A stretch of DNA of 64,000 bases from Dactylosporangium sp040605635 (GCF_040605635.1 NZ_JBEXDG010000048.1:20955-84954); one strand, 5' to 3'; shown: positions 16,332 through 25,616, counted from the first letter of the stretch. The notes: a model not told the origin generated them from the sequence alone. A program made the numbers and translations.

Positions 16332-18521
16332 TCACGGGAAGCTGACCAGATACACGGGAACCGTGTTGGTGCCCTGCGCCGGGCCGCCCGTGGTGTTGAT
16401 GACGTGCGCGATCGTGCCCTTGCCGCCGAGGGAGACGGTGAGCAGGTCGTGGAACTTCACGCCCGCGGTGACCGGCGACTCGAAGCCGTGCTCGGCGACG
16501 ATCGACGGGTCCGCGGTGAAGTTGCAGTAGCTGCCCATCCCCCACGCCTCGTGGGTCGTCACCGTGTCCGCCACCTTGTAGGCCGCGTAACCCCGCGCGC
16601 CGGTGCGCCAGGCCGCCTGGCTCGGCGGGTCATAGGGCAGCTCGTTCTGGAAGAAGATCGTCCGGCCGCCCTGACCGTTCCAGATCACCTCGTCCTTCTG
16701 GTAGTGCTCGACGAACAGGCCGTAGGCGGAGACGTTGTTGCCGTTGACGATCAGCCCGGTGTCGGCGGTGTTGACCGTCCAGCCGACGCCTGCGCCGTGG
16801 TCGGCGCGCCACGCCCAGATGTGGTCGATGATCGTGTCGCTGGAGTTGACGACCAGGCTGTTGGTGGCCTTGCCGGGTCCTGCGCCGCCGATGCGGAAGA
16901 ACACGTCCTGCACGGTCGTCGGGTTGGCGGCGTGGCTCGCGGACGCCCCGGCCTGCCCGATCGTGAGCAGCGCGTCGGAGTTGACCGTGCCGGCGTCGAA
17001 GAGCACTCCGGCGATCTTGACGCCGTCGACGTCGGCGACGCTCATCGCGTTGACCCCGTTGTCCGGGATCAGCGTCGGGTACCCCTCACCCAGGATCACG
17101 GTGTTGGGGTTGGTCACGTTGAGCGTCTGGTTCAGGTGGTACACACCCGGCGAGAAGAAGACGTGCTTGCCGCAGGCGAGGGCGGCGTTGATGGTGCCGG
17201 CGCCGACGCCGGGCGCGGCGACGAAGAAGTCCGACAGCGGGATCGACGAGCCGGGCGTGGCGCCGCCGGACCAGGTGGTGCCCACCGCGTTGGTGCGCAG
17301 GTTCGGCACGAACACGCGGTAGGTGCTGCCGTCCAGGTACAGGTAAGGCTTCTCCCGGATCACCGGCGTGTTGGGCACGACGGTGTAGGGCGGGCTCGGG
17401 AAGCTGTTCGCCGGGGCACCCTGCACGCCGGAGAACACCATGTTCCACACGCCGTTGACCCAGCTGCCGATGGAGCTGTCCCGCGTGTACCACTGCTGCT
17501 GCGAATACGGTCCGACGCTGCCGTCGATCTTGCTGTCGGCGATGTAGCCGCCGCTCGCCCAGCCGTAGCCGTTCGGGGCCAGGTTGAGCTTGCCGCGGAT
17601 GTGGACCCGCCGCATCGGCGCGGCCTGGGCGACCGCCCACCGGTCGCCGCCGTTGGCGTTGCTCGGCACGATCGACAGGTTCTCGATCGAGCGCCAGAAG
17701 TTCTGCGTCGCGTTGCCGCCGAACCAGCCGGCGTCCACGGTCACGTCACCGTTGATGACCACGTCGTCGGGGCTGCGCCCGAGGCCGATCACCGAGGTGT
17801 AGAACCCCGTGTTGACGTTGATGCCGCTGTACGTGCCGGGCTTGAACGCCAGCACGTAGCGCTGCAGGCCGAACTGGTTGGACTCCTGAGACGCGAAGAC
17901 CGTGTCGACCTGGCTCTGGATGCTGGCCGCCGACATCGACGGGTCGAACACGATGAACGTGGGCGGCAGCGCCTGGGACGTCGGCGGAGTCGTGCACACC
18001 GGCGGCTCGACGGGGGCACCGCTGTAGACGGCGAGCTCCTTGATGGAGTACCCGTAGTTGTTCGCCCGCTGCGTGCCGTACACGCGCAGGTACCGGCCGG
18101 TGCCGCTGACGTTGAGCGTCTGGGTGCCACCGGTGCTCGTGGTGGTGGAGTAGATCGAGGTCCAGCTGCCGGCCGCGGCGGTCGGCGACACCTCGACGCT
18201 GAACGCCTTGGCGTAGGACGTCTGCCAGGTGATGACGACCTGGCAGACGTCGGTCGCGGCGCCGAGGTCGACCTGCAGCCACTGCGGGTCGCTGAAGGCG
18301 CTCGACCAGCGGGTGTTGACGTTGCCGTCGACGGCCTTGGCGGGCGTCAGGCTGCCGTTCTCGTTGGACGAGGAGGTGGCCGGCTTGTTGAGCGCGACGT
18401 TCGTCGTGCCGCAGGCGGCGTGCGCGGGAGCGGTGGTGGCGCCCAGGACGGCGACCGTGCCGCCGAGCATGAGCACGGTGCTGAGCAGGGCTCTTGTCAC
18501 CCTGTTTCGGGCATGGGGCAT
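16332..18521 (-). CDS. secreted discoidin-domain / right-handed beta-helix protein
   Basis: A 729-residue protein. ATG 18521 has an AGGGAGA ribosome-binding site. A Sec signal peptide (RALLSTVLMLGGTVAVLG, cleavage near APAHA-A) leads to an F5/8-type C (discoidin) carbohydrate-binding domain at about 35-175 (NVALNKPATSSSNENGSLTPAKAVDGN). From about 190 to the end is a pectate-lyase-like beta-helix (VFFSPGVYHLNQTLNVTNPN, VILGEGYPTLI). Such proteins are often labelled coagulation factor 5/8 or adenylyl cyclase in actinobacteria; a GH55-like glucanase fold is the likely structure. It would bind or cleave an extracellular polysaccharide. Regulation: see the LacI-type element at 18566-18605. Confidence 0.85.
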   Translation of the reverse strand: MPHARNRVTRALLSTVLMLGGTVAVLGATTAPAHAACGTTNVALNKPATSSSNENGSLTPAKAVDGNVNTRWSSAFSDPQWLQVDLGAATDVCQVVITWQTSYAKAFSVEVSPTAAAGSWTSIYSTTTSTGGTQTLNVSGTGRYLRVYGTQRANNYGYSIKELAVYSGAPVEPPVCTTPPTSQALPPTFIVFDPSMSAASIQSQVDTVFASQESNQFGLQRYVLAFKPGTYSGINVNTGFYTSVIGLGRSPDDVVINGDVTVDAGWFGGNATQNFWRSIENLSIVPSNANGGDRWAVAQAAPMRRVHIRGKLNLAPNGYGWASGGYIADSKIDGSVGPYSQQQWYTRDSSIGSWVNGVWNMVFSGVQGAPANSFPSPPYTVVPNTPVIREKPYLYLDGSTYRVFVPNLRTNAVGTTWSGGATPGSSIPLSDFFVAAPGVGAGTINAALACGKHVFFSPGVYHLNQTLNVTNPNTVILGEGYPTLIPDNGVNAMSVADVDGVKIAGVLFDAGTVNSDALLTIGQAGASASHAANPTTVQDVFFRIGGAGPGKATNSLVVNSSDTIIDHIWAWRADHGAGVGWTVNTADTGLIVNGNNVSAYGLFVEHYQKDEVIWNGQGGRTIFFQNELPYDPPSQAAWRTGARGYAAYKVADTVTTHEAWGMGSYCNFTADPSIVAEHGFESPVTAGVKFHDLLTVSLGGKGTIAHVINTTGGPAQGTNTVPVYLVSFP

Positions 18522-18565
18522 TGGAGCATCTCCCTCATTTGGCGGGGTGGGGACATGTGCCTCGG

Positions 18566-18605
18566 ACGGTAATGACCTCGTCGCGATGGCGGCAATCGCT
18601 TGCCA
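18566..18605 (-). promoter_or_regulatory. promoter with LacI-type operator overlapping the -35 (discoidin gene)
   Basis: On the minus strand TGGCAAGCGATTGCCG (18605-18590) is a near-palindrome with the central CG typical of LacI-family sites. Its right arm, TTGCCG, is the -35. After 18 bases comes the -10 TACCGT (18571-18566), about 45 bases before the ATG at 18521. The same arrangement recurs before the DUF1996 gene (50928-50967). Confidence 0.6.
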
Positions 18606-18734
18606 TCCATTTGCCAAACTCGATCATCCGGCCGGCGTTTCAGTCGGAAACCTGACGCGATGGGGACCCGGGTGTCGCGGTCCATGGCGGATGCCTACGC
18701 TGACCTGCGAATGCGTCTCCGGGGAGGAACAGCG

Positions 18735-19643
18735 ATGGCCGTTCACGTCGACCTGCAGGCATCGCCCGAGGTGCTCCGTCAACGCCTGTATGACGGTCAC
18801 CTTCTGGTGATGACGAAGCTGCCGTCCGTGGCGAAGTTCGTCGACCACGCCCGGCAGCAACTGACCGAACTCTTCGCGCCGCACGACCCCGAGCACGCCC
18901 ATGAGCACTTCGCGCCGGCCGCGATGGCCGCGCTGCTCGGCCCGTGGAAGCCGCGGTTCATCCACGACGAGCGGTCCAAGAAGCTGGTCCGCAACATCAT
19001 CGAGGAGGCCGGCTTCACCGCCGAGGAGACCCACTTCGACGTGCCGAAGCCCCGCACCTCGTTCCCCGTCGGGCACCTGACCACCGGCGTCGCGTTCGCC
19101 TTCCCGTGGCACCGCGACGTGTGGTATTCAGCGCCGAACCAGCAGCTCAACTGGTGGCTGCCGATCTTCCCGGCCCGCGACACCAACGCGATGTCCTTCG
19201 ACCTGGACCGCTTCAACGCGCCCGTCGACAACAACTCCGGCGACTTCGACTACTACCGCAACAACGTCGGCCGGCTCACCACCGCCGCCTCCGTCAAGCA
19301 GGAGGCCCAGGTCCGCCCCGGCGCTTCCACGCACAACCCGCCCAACGAACTGGTCGTGCTGCCCGCCCCCGGCCAGGTCCTGCTGTTCTCCGGCGCCCAC
19401 CTGCACCGATCCACCCCGAACACGTCGGGCCTGGCCCGCTACAGCGTCGACTTCCGCACCGTGCACGTCCCCGACGTCATCGCCGGCCGGGGCGCACCGC
19501 TCGCCGACACGTACTGCTCGGGCACCGCGATCCGCGACTTCGTCAACGTCGCCGACGAGTCCCGCTTCGACGAGCCCACCGTCCGCTCCATCTACGGCGA
19601 CCCGCCCGCCGACGCCATGCTCGTGTTCGAGGCCCCGAAGTGA
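18735..19643 (+). CDS. 2OG-Fe(II) / phytanoyl-CoA dioxygenase-like oxygenase
   Basis: A 302-residue soluble protein. Iron ligands are the His-x-Asp in FAFPWHRDVWYS and the distal His in VLLFSGAHLHRSTPN. The Arg of the following ARYSVDFR is placed to bind 2-oxoglutarate. It probably hydroxylates a small molecule; the substrate is unknown. The ATG at 18735 is preceded by GGGGAGGA (18721-18728); the in-frame upstream extension to 18600 has no SD. It is transcribed away from the discoidin gene and is followed after 4 bases by a VOC gene. Confidence 0.82.
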   Translation: MAVHVDLQASPEVLRQRLYDGHLLVMTKLPSVAKFVDHARQQLTELFAPHDPEHAHEHFAPAAMAALLGPWKPRFIHDERSKKLVRNIIEEAGFTAEETHFDVPKPRTSFPVGHLTTGVAFAFPWHRDVWYSAPNQQLNWWLPIFPARDTNAMSFDLDRFNAPVDNNSGDFDYYRNNVGRLTTAASVKQEAQVRPGASTHNPPNELVVLPAPGQVLLFSGAHLHRSTPNTSGLARYSVDFRTVHVPDVIAGRGAPLADTYCSGTAIRDFVNVADESRFDEPTVRSIYGDPPADAMLVFEAPK

Positions 19644-19647
19644 TCCC

Positions 19648-20025
19648 GTGCTGACCGTCGGTGCGATCGTCCTGGGTGTCGCTGATGTACCACGCGCCGT
19701 CCGGTTCTGGCAGGAGGCGCTGGGCTACCGCACGCACGGGACCGGCTTCGGCGGCGCCGCGACGATCCTCGTGCCCGTCGACGGCACCGGCACGCCGATC
19801 GCGCTGCAGCGCAACGAGACGCCACCGCAGGACCACCCACGGATCCACCTGGACCTGCACGTCGCCGACCTCGCCGCGATGCACGCGGAAACGGATCGAC
19901 TGGTGTCGCTGGGTGCGTCACGCGTCGACTGGGACAGCTACCCCGCCGACCCTGACTTCGTGGTGCTCGCCGACCCGGACGGCAACCGCTTCTGCGTCGT
20001 CGACCTCGGGCACGTCCCGATCTGA
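19648..20025 (+). CDS. VOC (glyoxalase/bleomycin-resistance fold) protein
   Basis: A 125-residue protein with two beta-alpha-beta-beta-beta halves. Metal-site candidates lie in HLDLHVADLAAMH and near VLADPDGNRFCVVDL, the usual ending of actinobacterial VOC proteins. The GTG start is 4 bases after the oxygenase stop, so the two are probably one operon. It could be a dioxygenase, an isomerase or a resistance protein; sequence does not decide. Confidence 0.85.
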   Translation: MLTVGAIVLGVADVPRAVRFWQEALGYRTHGTGFGGAATILVPVDGTGTPIALQRNETPPQDHPRIHLDLHVADLAAMHAETDRLVSLGASRVDWDSYPADPDFVVLADPDGNRFCVVDLGHVPI

Positions 20026-20232
20026 CCACAATGGACAGTCGCCCGGGATCCGGTGTGAACGGCGGCGGGTCGGCGCCGGAACCCGTCCACACCGGACGAT
20101 CGAATTCTAGTGTCATTCGTCCTGTGCCGCCGATCTGACCGTTCGCGGTGCCGAACCTGTGATGTTTCGGTGGGAGACTGTCGGGGTAGCGCGACGCCAC
20201 CGGGTGGCAGATCATCGCGGGGAGGAGTGCGG

Positions 20233-21135
20233 ATGCGACTGGCTGTGCTTGACGTGGGGTCCAATGCCGCACATCTGCACATCGTGGACGCACGCCCGGG
20301 AGGCGCACCGCAGTCGGTGTTCCGGCTCAAGGCCCCCACGCTGCTCGCCGACTCCGTCGGTGCGGACGGCGCCCTGTCGGACGACGCGGTCGACCGTCTC
20401 GTGACCGCCGTCACCGAGACCGTCGACGCGTCCCGCCGGCACGCCGTCACCGACCTGATCCCCCTCGCCACGGCGACGATCCGCGACGCGACCAACGTCG
20501 CGGAGATCCGCGCCCGGGTCCGCGAGGCCGCCGGCATCGAGCTGCGCTCCCTCAGCGGTGAGGACGAGGCCCGCGTCACATTTCTCGCCGTGCACCGCTG
20601 GCTCGGCTGGTCCGCGGGGCCGGTCCTCCTGCTCGACATCGGCGGCGCCACCGCCGAGATCGCGGCCGGCACCGGCGAGCTGCCCGACACCGCCGTCTCC
20701 CTGCCGCTCGGCGCGGCCCGCATCACCCGCACCATGCTCCCCTGCCACCCCGCCCGCCGCCGCGACGTCGAGGCCGTGCACAAGCATGTGCTGCGCTCGG
20801 TCCGGCCGCACGCGTCCCTCGTGCCCGACGGCGCCCGCAACGTCGCGACGTCGAAGACGTTCAAGCAGCTCGCCCGCGTCGCCGGCGCCGACGGCAGGCT
20901 CACCCTCGACAGCCTTCACCAGTGGATCCCCCGCCTGACGGAGATGCGCCCCGAGGAGCGCGCCGCCCTGCCCGGCGTCGCCGCCAGCCGCTCCCGTCAG
21001 CTCCTCGCCGGCGCCGTCATCGCCGCAGCGACGATGGAGGCCCTCGACATCGACCACGTCGACGTCTGCCCGTGGGCGCTGCGCGAAGGCCTGCTCCTGC
21101 GCCGCATCACGGAGCTCAGCGGCCACCGCGGCTGA
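20233..21135 (+). CDS. Ppx/GppA-family exopolyphosphatase-like protein
   Basis: A 300-residue protein of the ASKHA ATPase superfamily. Phosphate loop 1 is LAVLDVGSNAAHLHIVD at the N-terminus, and phosphate loop 2 is VLLLDIGGATAEIAAGTGE with LPLGAARIT. It lacks the C-terminal HD domain of long Ppx, like the short actinobacterial enzymes. ATG 20233 has GGAGGAG at 20221-20227. It should hydrolyse polyphosphate or (p)ppGpp. The 207 bases before it hold no ORF that looks real. Confidence 0.9.
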   Translation: MRLAVLDVGSNAAHLHIVDARPGGAPQSVFRLKAPTLLADSVGADGALSDDAVDRLVTAVTETVDASRRHAVTDLIPLATATIRDATNVAEIRARVREAAGIELRSLSGEDEARVTFLAVHRWLGWSAGPVLLLDIGGATAEIAAGTGELPDTAVSLPLGAARITRTMLPCHPARRRDVEAVHKHVLRSVRPHASLVPDGARNVATSKTFKQLARVAGADGRLTLDSLHQWIPRLTEMRPEERAALPGVAASRSRQLLAGAVIAAATMEALDIDHVDVCPWALREGLLLRRITELSGHRG

Positions 21136-21351
21136 CCCACCGCTCGGCCCGGCTGCATCGGAAAAAGTGTCGCACCCCGGCGGTAGCGTCTCGGGCATGA
21201 CGGGGATCGAGATTCGAGGCCGGCGGTCTCGCGGCGGTGCACGAGCGGCAGTGGCTCCCGGCTCCGCCGGCGCCTCGGCGCGCGCGGGTGGTCGGGCCGG
21301 TAAGCGGGCCGGTGCGCGGTCGTGGCGTGCCGCGGGGCGGCAGGGCGGGGG

Positions 21352-23598
21352 TCAGGGACCGTAGCGGCGGACCGGCCCGGCGGGTCTGCCGGCGGCGGGG
21401 GCGAGGCACAGCTGCGTCTGTTCCTGCATCGCATAGGGCTGAGCCGGGTCCGGGCACGATCCGGCCGGGAAGACCCTTGCCGTGACGGTGTAGGCATCGG
21501 GCTCGGCGCAGTCGACCCGGCGAGCCTGCGCACCGTCCTGGCGGACGCACTGGCCGACCTGGATCGTGGTGAGCGACTCCGACGGCGCCACCACGAACCC
21601 GACCCAGACCCCAGTGGCGATGGCCACCGCCGCCCCGGTGAGCGTGCCGGCGGCGACCTTCGCGACCCGGGCGGCCTTCGCCCTGGTGCTCCTGGTTGCC
21701 GGTCTCGCCTCGTGAGCCCCCGTGCGCCCCCTCCGCTCGGCCGCGAAGCCCTCGGTGGAAGTGGTCCCTGCGGTGACACCGGGTCCCGCCGGTGTGCCAC
21801 GGCGCCGCCCGCTGAGGCGGAAACGGTCCAACAGCGACGCCGGGTGCGACGGCATGGGGACGTCGATCGGCTCGACGAACGGCATCCCGGCCCATGGCCC
21901 AGGAGGCACCGCACCGCCCACCGTTCCCGCCGTGGCCGGATGCGGACCGTTCGCCGGGTGCGCGGCGGCGGGATGCGGACCGTTCGCCGGGTGCGGGCCG
22001 GTTGCCGGGTGCGAGCCGGTTGCCGGGTGCGAGCTGCCCGGCGCGTGCGGGCCGCCCGCGTTCCGAGGGGCGCCCGTGTACTGGGCGGCTGCTGTGTTGT
22101 GGGAGGCGTGCGAGGACTGGGAGGCATTCGGAGTCTGAGCAGTGCCCGCGGTCTCCGCACGCGCCGTCGCCTGGGGACCCAGAGCGGCCGTTGGGCCGCC
22201 CGCTGTTTGCCAGGCATCGTTCGCTTGCCGGGCATCGTTCGCTTGCCGGGCATCGTTCGCTTGCCGGGCGCCCGTCGTCTGCCAAGCGCCGGTCGTCTGC
22301 TGGGTGCCTGCCTTTTGCCGGGCACCGGTCGTCTGCGGGGCAGCTGCCGCTTTCGGGGTGGCTGCCGGCTCCGGAGCCGCGACGGAATCGGCGGCGGCGA
22401 CCGTCGACGGCGGGGTTTCCGTTGCGGCGGAGAACGCTGTGGGTTGGAAGGGTGGGGCTGCGTCTGGCCGTACACCGGCCGGATCCGCGGCAGGGGCGCT
22501 TGCCGTGGCCTGTCGGGGGCGGCGGGCGTTCGCGCGGGGACGGACGGGCAGGCAGCCGTCGGCGACCGCGAGCTTCGGCCGGCGCACCAGGGTCGGCTCC
22601 AGGCCGAGGCGGTCACGCAACAGCTTCGCGACGAGGGGGATCCTCGACGAGCCGCCGATCAGCAGCACGCCCGCGACGTCGGCGGGCGTCACGCCCGCCT
22701 CCACGATCGTGGCGACCGTCGCCTCGACGGTGCGGTCGAGGAGTGGGCGGGCGATCGCCTCCAGGTCGGTGCGGTGCAGCAGCACCGATTCCTCGAACAG
22801 TGGCACCTGGACCGTGGTGGACTCGGCCACGGAGAGGAGTTCCTTGGCGGCCCGGACCTCGTCGAACAGACGGCGGCCCGCGCGCCAGTCGCCGGTGGTC
22901 TGCGGCAGTGTCAGGCGCTCCCAGCGGATGCTGTCGTCGGCGATGACCGAGCCGAGGTGGGTGACGACGGCCGCGTCCAGCTCCAGGCCGCCGACATCGG
23001 GGAGTTCGCGCTGCGCGAGGACGTCGAAGGTCGCGCCCGAGCGGCGGACGACGGCGGCGTCGAAGGTGCCGGCGCCCAGGTCGTACACGATGAGGCAGCC
23101 ACCGCCGGGAACATCGATACTGCCGGAGTCCACGGCGTGCAGCGCGGCCGCGACGGGCTCGGCGAGAAGCTTCGTGTGGCCGAGGCCGACCTTCGCCGCG
23201 GCGCGGGTCAGCGTCGCCTGCTGGCGGCGGTCCCAGCAGGCCGGGTGGGTGAGCGTCACGCTGGTCATCGGCTCACCCGCGACCCGCCGGGCCTCGGCGG
23301 CGACCCGCCCGAGGACGGCCGCGTACAGGTCGCCGACCGGGCACTCGACGCCGCCGAGCACGACGGCGCCGCTGTCGACGCAGCGTTTCGGGTACGCGGC
23401 GAGCCGGTCCGGGAACGTCTGACCCAGCACGAGCGCGTCGCGGCCCACGAGCAGGTGCGGCGCGTTGTCCAGACACGCCGCGGACGGCAGGAACTCCTCG
23501 CCGTCGAACACGAGCGGATGGTGCTCGCCGTCCGGCCCCGCGAGCACAGCGACGGTGCTCGAGGTGCCGAAGTCGACACTCAGCTGATAGCCTCCCAC
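21352..23598 (-). CDS. Hsp70-like ATPase fused to a membrane anchor and extracellular Cys domain
   Basis: A 748-residue protein. The Hsp70/actin-type nucleotide-binding domain (residues 1-350) has YQLSVDFGTSSTVAVLAGPD, LIVYDLGAGTFDAAVV and VLLIGGSSRIPLVAKLL, but no classical substrate-binding domain. Residues 350-620 are low-complexity (Ala/Gln/Asn/Asp and His-Pro-Ala repeats). One transmembrane helix follows (GAAVAIATGVWVGFVV, about 670). Then comes a short outside domain with several Cys (VGQCVRQDGAQARRVDCAEP), like septum-formation-type domains. It is the first of three related proteins here (also 47835-49931 and 57668-58459). Likely an inside-out signalling or envelope-sensing ATPase; function not established. 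Confidence 0.85.
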   Translation of the reverse strand: MGGYQLSVDFGTSSTVAVLAGPDGEHHPLVFDGEEFLPSAACLDNAPHLLVGRDALVLGQTFPDRLAAYPKRCVDSGAVVLGGVECPVGDLYAAVLGRVAAEARRVAGEPMTSVTLTHPACWDRRQQATLTRAAAKVGLGHTKLLAEPVAAALHAVDSGSIDVPGGGCLIVYDLGAGTFDAAVVRRSGATFDVLAQRELPDVGGLELDAAVVTHLGSVIADDSIRWERLTLPQTTGDWRAGRRLFDEVRAAKELLSVAESTTVQVPLFEESVLLHRTDLEAIARPLLDRTVEATVATIVEAGVTPADVAGVLLIGGSSRIPLVAKLLRDRLGLEPTLVRRPKLAVADGCLPVRPRANARRPRQATASAPAADPAGVRPDAAPPFQPTAFSAATETPPSTVAAADSVAAPEPAATPKAAAAPQTTGARQKAGTQQTTGAWQTTGARQANDARQANDARQANDAWQTAGGPTAALGPQATARAETAGTAQTPNASQSSHASHNTAAAQYTGAPRNAGGPHAPGSSHPATGSHPATGPHPANGPHPAAAHPANGPHPATAGTVGGAVPPGPWAGMPFVEPIDVPMPSHPASLLDRFRLSGRRRGTPAGPGVTAGTTSTEGFAAERRGRTGAHEARPATRSTRAKAARVAKVAAGTLTGAAVAIATGVWVGFVVAPSESLTTIQVGQCVRQDGAQARRVDCAEPDAYTVTARVFPAGSCPDPAQPYAMQEQTQLCLAPAAGRPAGPVRRYGP
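22207..22260 (-). repeat. three tandem 18-bp repeats in the Hsp70-like gene
   Basis: The unit TTGCCGGGCATCGTTCGC occurs at 22207-22224 (one mismatch), 22225-22242 and 22243-22260. On the coding strand it gives repeats of ARQAND in the low-complexity linker. Neighbouring DNA at 21950-22030 holds a second degenerate tandem array encoding His-Pro-Ala. Such arrays change length by replication slippage. Confidence 0.85.
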
Positions 23599-23708
23599 GC
23601 TTTCAGGCTAAATGTCCGACAGGCCCCTTGTCTCACGGTTGGTACGCCGGCACGACGCCCCATCCCAGCGCCGCAAGGGTCACCCGCACCGGCACGTCCT
23701 TCTGAGGT

Positions 23709-23828
23709 TCACTTGGCGGTGCCGAACCGATCGGCCAGCCGGTCCCAGTGGTCGGTGGTCATGAGCATGATCGTCCGACTGTCGAGATCGGGGCCGCTCA
23801 GCCAGGTCAGCTCGTCCCAGATCGTCAC
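23709..23828 (-). CDS. small ORF of 39 residues after the oxidoreductase
   Basis: GTG 23828 lies 7 bases after the oxidoreductase stop and opens a frame beginning VTIWDELTWLSGPDLDSR and ending DHWDRLADRFGTAK. The composition (Trp, Asp, Met) is protein-like rather than Arg/Pro/Ala shadow. There is no clear SD, so it would depend on coupling. It may be a small protein or a remnant. Confidence 0.35.
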   Translation of the reverse strand: MTIWDELTWLSGPDLDSRTIMLMTTDHWDRLADRFGTAK

Positions 23829-23835
23829 ACAGGCA

Positions 23836-24777
23836 TCATGCCGCCTGCTCCACAGTGAGCAGCGTCTTGCCGAGGGTCTGGCGGGATTCGATGGCGGCGT
23901 GGGCGTCGGCGGCCCGGGACAAGGGGAATGTCTGGCCGATGACCGGACGCAGCGTGCCCTCCGCGGCGGCCTGCAGGGCGCGGACCGCCAGCTCGGGTGC
24001 GCGCTGGCCGATGCGCAGCAGCTCCGGGAAGCCGAAGCCGGTCACGCCCTCGCCGGTCTGCGTCGGCGGGCCGCCCGCGGCGCCGTGGACGACGTACCGG
24101 CCGCCGGGCCTGGTCGCCTTGAGCGCTTCGCCGCCGGGGGTGCCGCCGACACCGTCGTACACCACGTCGAAACCCCTGACCGGGTTGCTCCAACCGGGCG
24201 TGGTGTAGTCGACGGCCTCGGCGCCGAGGTCCCTGATCAGCGCGAGCTTCCGCTCTCCCGACGCCGCCCCGACGACGCGTGCGCCGGCGTGCAGGGCGAG
24301 CTGGACGAGGAGGCTGCCGAGCCCACCGGCGGCGGCCAGGACCAGCACCGCCTCCCCGGGCTGCGGCGCGCCGAGCTCGTGCAGGCCCAGCGCGGTCCGC
24401 CCGTCGGCGATGAGCGCCGTCGCGGCCGGCGTCGACACCCCGTCCGGGATCGGGATCGCGTTGCGGACCGCGGCGACGGCCAGCTCGGCATACCCGCCGG
24501 TGCCGTTCAGGCTCGCCACGACCCGCCTGCCGACCAGCTCCGGGTCACCGCCGGGCCCGACGGCGGCCACGGTCCCGCCGACCCCGTTGCCAATAATGGC
24601 AGGCGGGACCGCACCCGCCCTCGGGGCCCGGCCGGCCCTGGTCTGCGTCTCGATGAACGTGATCCCGGCGGCCTCCACCCGGATCAGCACCTCGTCCGGC
24701 CCGGGGACCGGCTCGTCGGCCTCCCCCAGCTCCAGCACCGACGGAGGACCGACCGCACGCCACCACACAGCTCGCAT
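23836..24777 (-). CDS. NADPH:quinone oxidoreductase-like (MDR family)
   Basis: A 313-residue medium-chain dehydrogenase/reductase. The N-terminal catalytic fold ends near residue 115. The Rossmann fold starts at LVLAAAGGLGSLLVQLALHAGA (NADPH motif AxxGGxG). There are no zinc ligands, as in the quinone reductase branch. The ending IESRQTLGKTLLTV (for GKxVL) is typical. It probably reduces quinones or reactive carbonyls. The promoter contains a perfect 20-bp MerR-type dyad, so induction by a redox or xenobiotic signal is likely. Confidence 0.92.
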   Translation of the reverse strand: MRAVWWRAVGPPSVLELGEADEPVPGPDEVLIRVEAAGITFIETQTRAGRAPRAGAVPPAIIGNGVGGTVAAVGPGGDPELVGRRVVASLNGTGGYAELAVAAVRNAIPIPDGVSTPAATALIADGRTALGLHELGAPQPGEAVLVLAAAGGLGSLLVQLALHAGARVVGAASGERKLALIRDLGAEAVDYTTPGWSNPVRGFDVVYDGVGGTPGGEALKATRPGGRYVVHGAAGGPPTQTGEGVTGFGFPELLRIGQRAPELAVRALQAAAEGTLRPVIGQTFPLSRAADAHAAIESRQTLGKTLLTVEQAA

Positions 24778-24795
24778 CACGCGGATCAGCCTGCA

Positions 24796-24818
24796 ACCTC
24801 AACCGCGGTTGAGGTCAA
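24796..24818 (-). promoter_or_regulatory. MerR/SoxR-type operator in the oxidoreductase promoter
   Basis: ACCTCAACCGCGGTTGAGGT (24796-24815) is a perfect 20-bp palindrome. On the minus strand it begins inside the -35 TTGACC and fills a 19-bp spacer before a CAGGCT -10. This is the over-long spacer and dyad geometry of MerR-family activators (compare the SoxR box CCTCAAGT...ACTTGAGG). The regulator gene is not in the window. Confidence 0.75.
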
Positions 24819-24863
24819 GGATCCCGTTGCCGCGATGTTGCCGTGATCCGATATGAATTGACG

Positions 24864-25574
24864 ATGGAGTATCCGGCCTATCTGGCGACGATGCCGATGC
24901 ACGCCATCACCGAGGTCTACGGGGAAGACGGGCTGCGGGAGCGGTACCGGCTGGAGATCCAGCGGTTCGACCCGGCCGAACGACAGCGGCTCGTCGACGC
25001 GCTGGAGCTGGCCACGCGGTTGCACAAGGACGACCGGCGGGTGCGGGAGCCGTACGTCAACCATCTGCTGCGGGTCGCGATCCGCGTCATGCACCACTAC
25101 GAGGTCAGCGACGTCGACGTGATCGTCGCGGCGGTCCTGCACGACACCGTCGAGGACCACCCCGACGAGCTGGCCGGCGTCCCGGGCGCCACGGCCGAGG
25201 CGGCGCTCGCGGTCCTCGCCGCCCGCTTCGGTACGCGCACCGCGCAGCTCGTCGCGGCCGTCACCAACCCGGTCTACGACCCGGACGTCGACAAGCACAC
25301 GCAGTACCGGCAGCACGTCCGCGACAGCCTCGAACGCGAGCCGTGGGCACGGGTGCTGAAGGTCTCCGACTTCACCGACAACGGGGTCGGCGTCATCCAC
25401 ACCACCGGGCCGAAGGTCGCCTCGTCGGCCGCGAAGTACCGGCCGCTGGTGCCGGTCCTGCGCGAGCTCGTCGCCCGCCCCGACACCCCGCTGTCCCGCC
25501 TGGTGAAGCAGCACATCTTCCGCCAGCTCGACCTCGCCGAGGAGCGCTTCGCCGCCATTCTCGATCCCGCCTGA
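24864..25574 (+). CDS. HD-domain phosphohydrolase (RelA/SpoT-HD-like)
   Basis: About 236 residues. HD-superfamily metal ligands are NHLLRVAIRVMHHYE (His) and VIVAAVLHDTVEDHPDEL (His-Asp), as in the hydrolase domain of SpoT/Mesh1. A later Asp is in ARVLKVSDFTDNG. There is no synthetase or ACT domain. It could hydrolyse ppGpp or another nucleotide. ATG 24864 is preferred over GTG 24843; neither has an SD. A 57-base fragment of a second copy lies at 25730-25786. Confidence 0.82.
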   Translation: MEYPAYLATMPMHAITEVYGEDGLRERYRLEIQRFDPAERQRLVDALELATRLHKDDRRVREPYVNHLLRVAIRVMHHYEVSDVDVIVAAVLHDTVEDHPDELAGVPGATAEAALAVLAARFGTRTAQLVAAVTNPVYDPDVDKHTQYRQHVRDSLEREPWARVLKVSDFTDNGVGVIHTTGPKVASSAAKYRPLVPVLRELVARPDTPLSRLVKQHIFRQLDLAEERFAAILDPA

Positions 25575-25575
25575 C

Positions 25576-25616
25576 CTGCTGACCGCCTGCCAGGACACGC
25601 CGGTCGTCAGCTGAAG
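25576..25616 (+). pseudogene. 3' remnant of an SgcJ-like gene
   Basis: These 41 bases match the end of the intact SgcJ-like gene (27849-27889) with only 3 differences and would encode LLTACQDTPVVS then stop. Nothing upstream belongs to that gene, because the HD gene ends at 25574. It is the tail of a second copy. Confidence 0.75.

Noticed and set aside
16230..18572. Long plus-strand open frames across the discoidin gene
   Set aside because: Val/Arg/Asp/Gly-rich antisense shadows of a well-supported secreted protein. The same reasoning removes other long antisense frames (for example opposite 55049-58459 and 7856-10612).
21167..21364. ORF between the Ppx/GppA gene and the Hsp70-like gene
   Set aside because: Arg/Gly/Ala-only composition, no SD and convergent position. 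Treated as a shadow of G+C-rich spacer.
23638..23700. Minus-strand frame ending ALGWGVVPAYQP upstream of the first Hsp70-like gene
   Set aside because: Only about 20-30 codons, and the start lies inside the preceding small ORF. Could be a tail remnant but cannot be supported.
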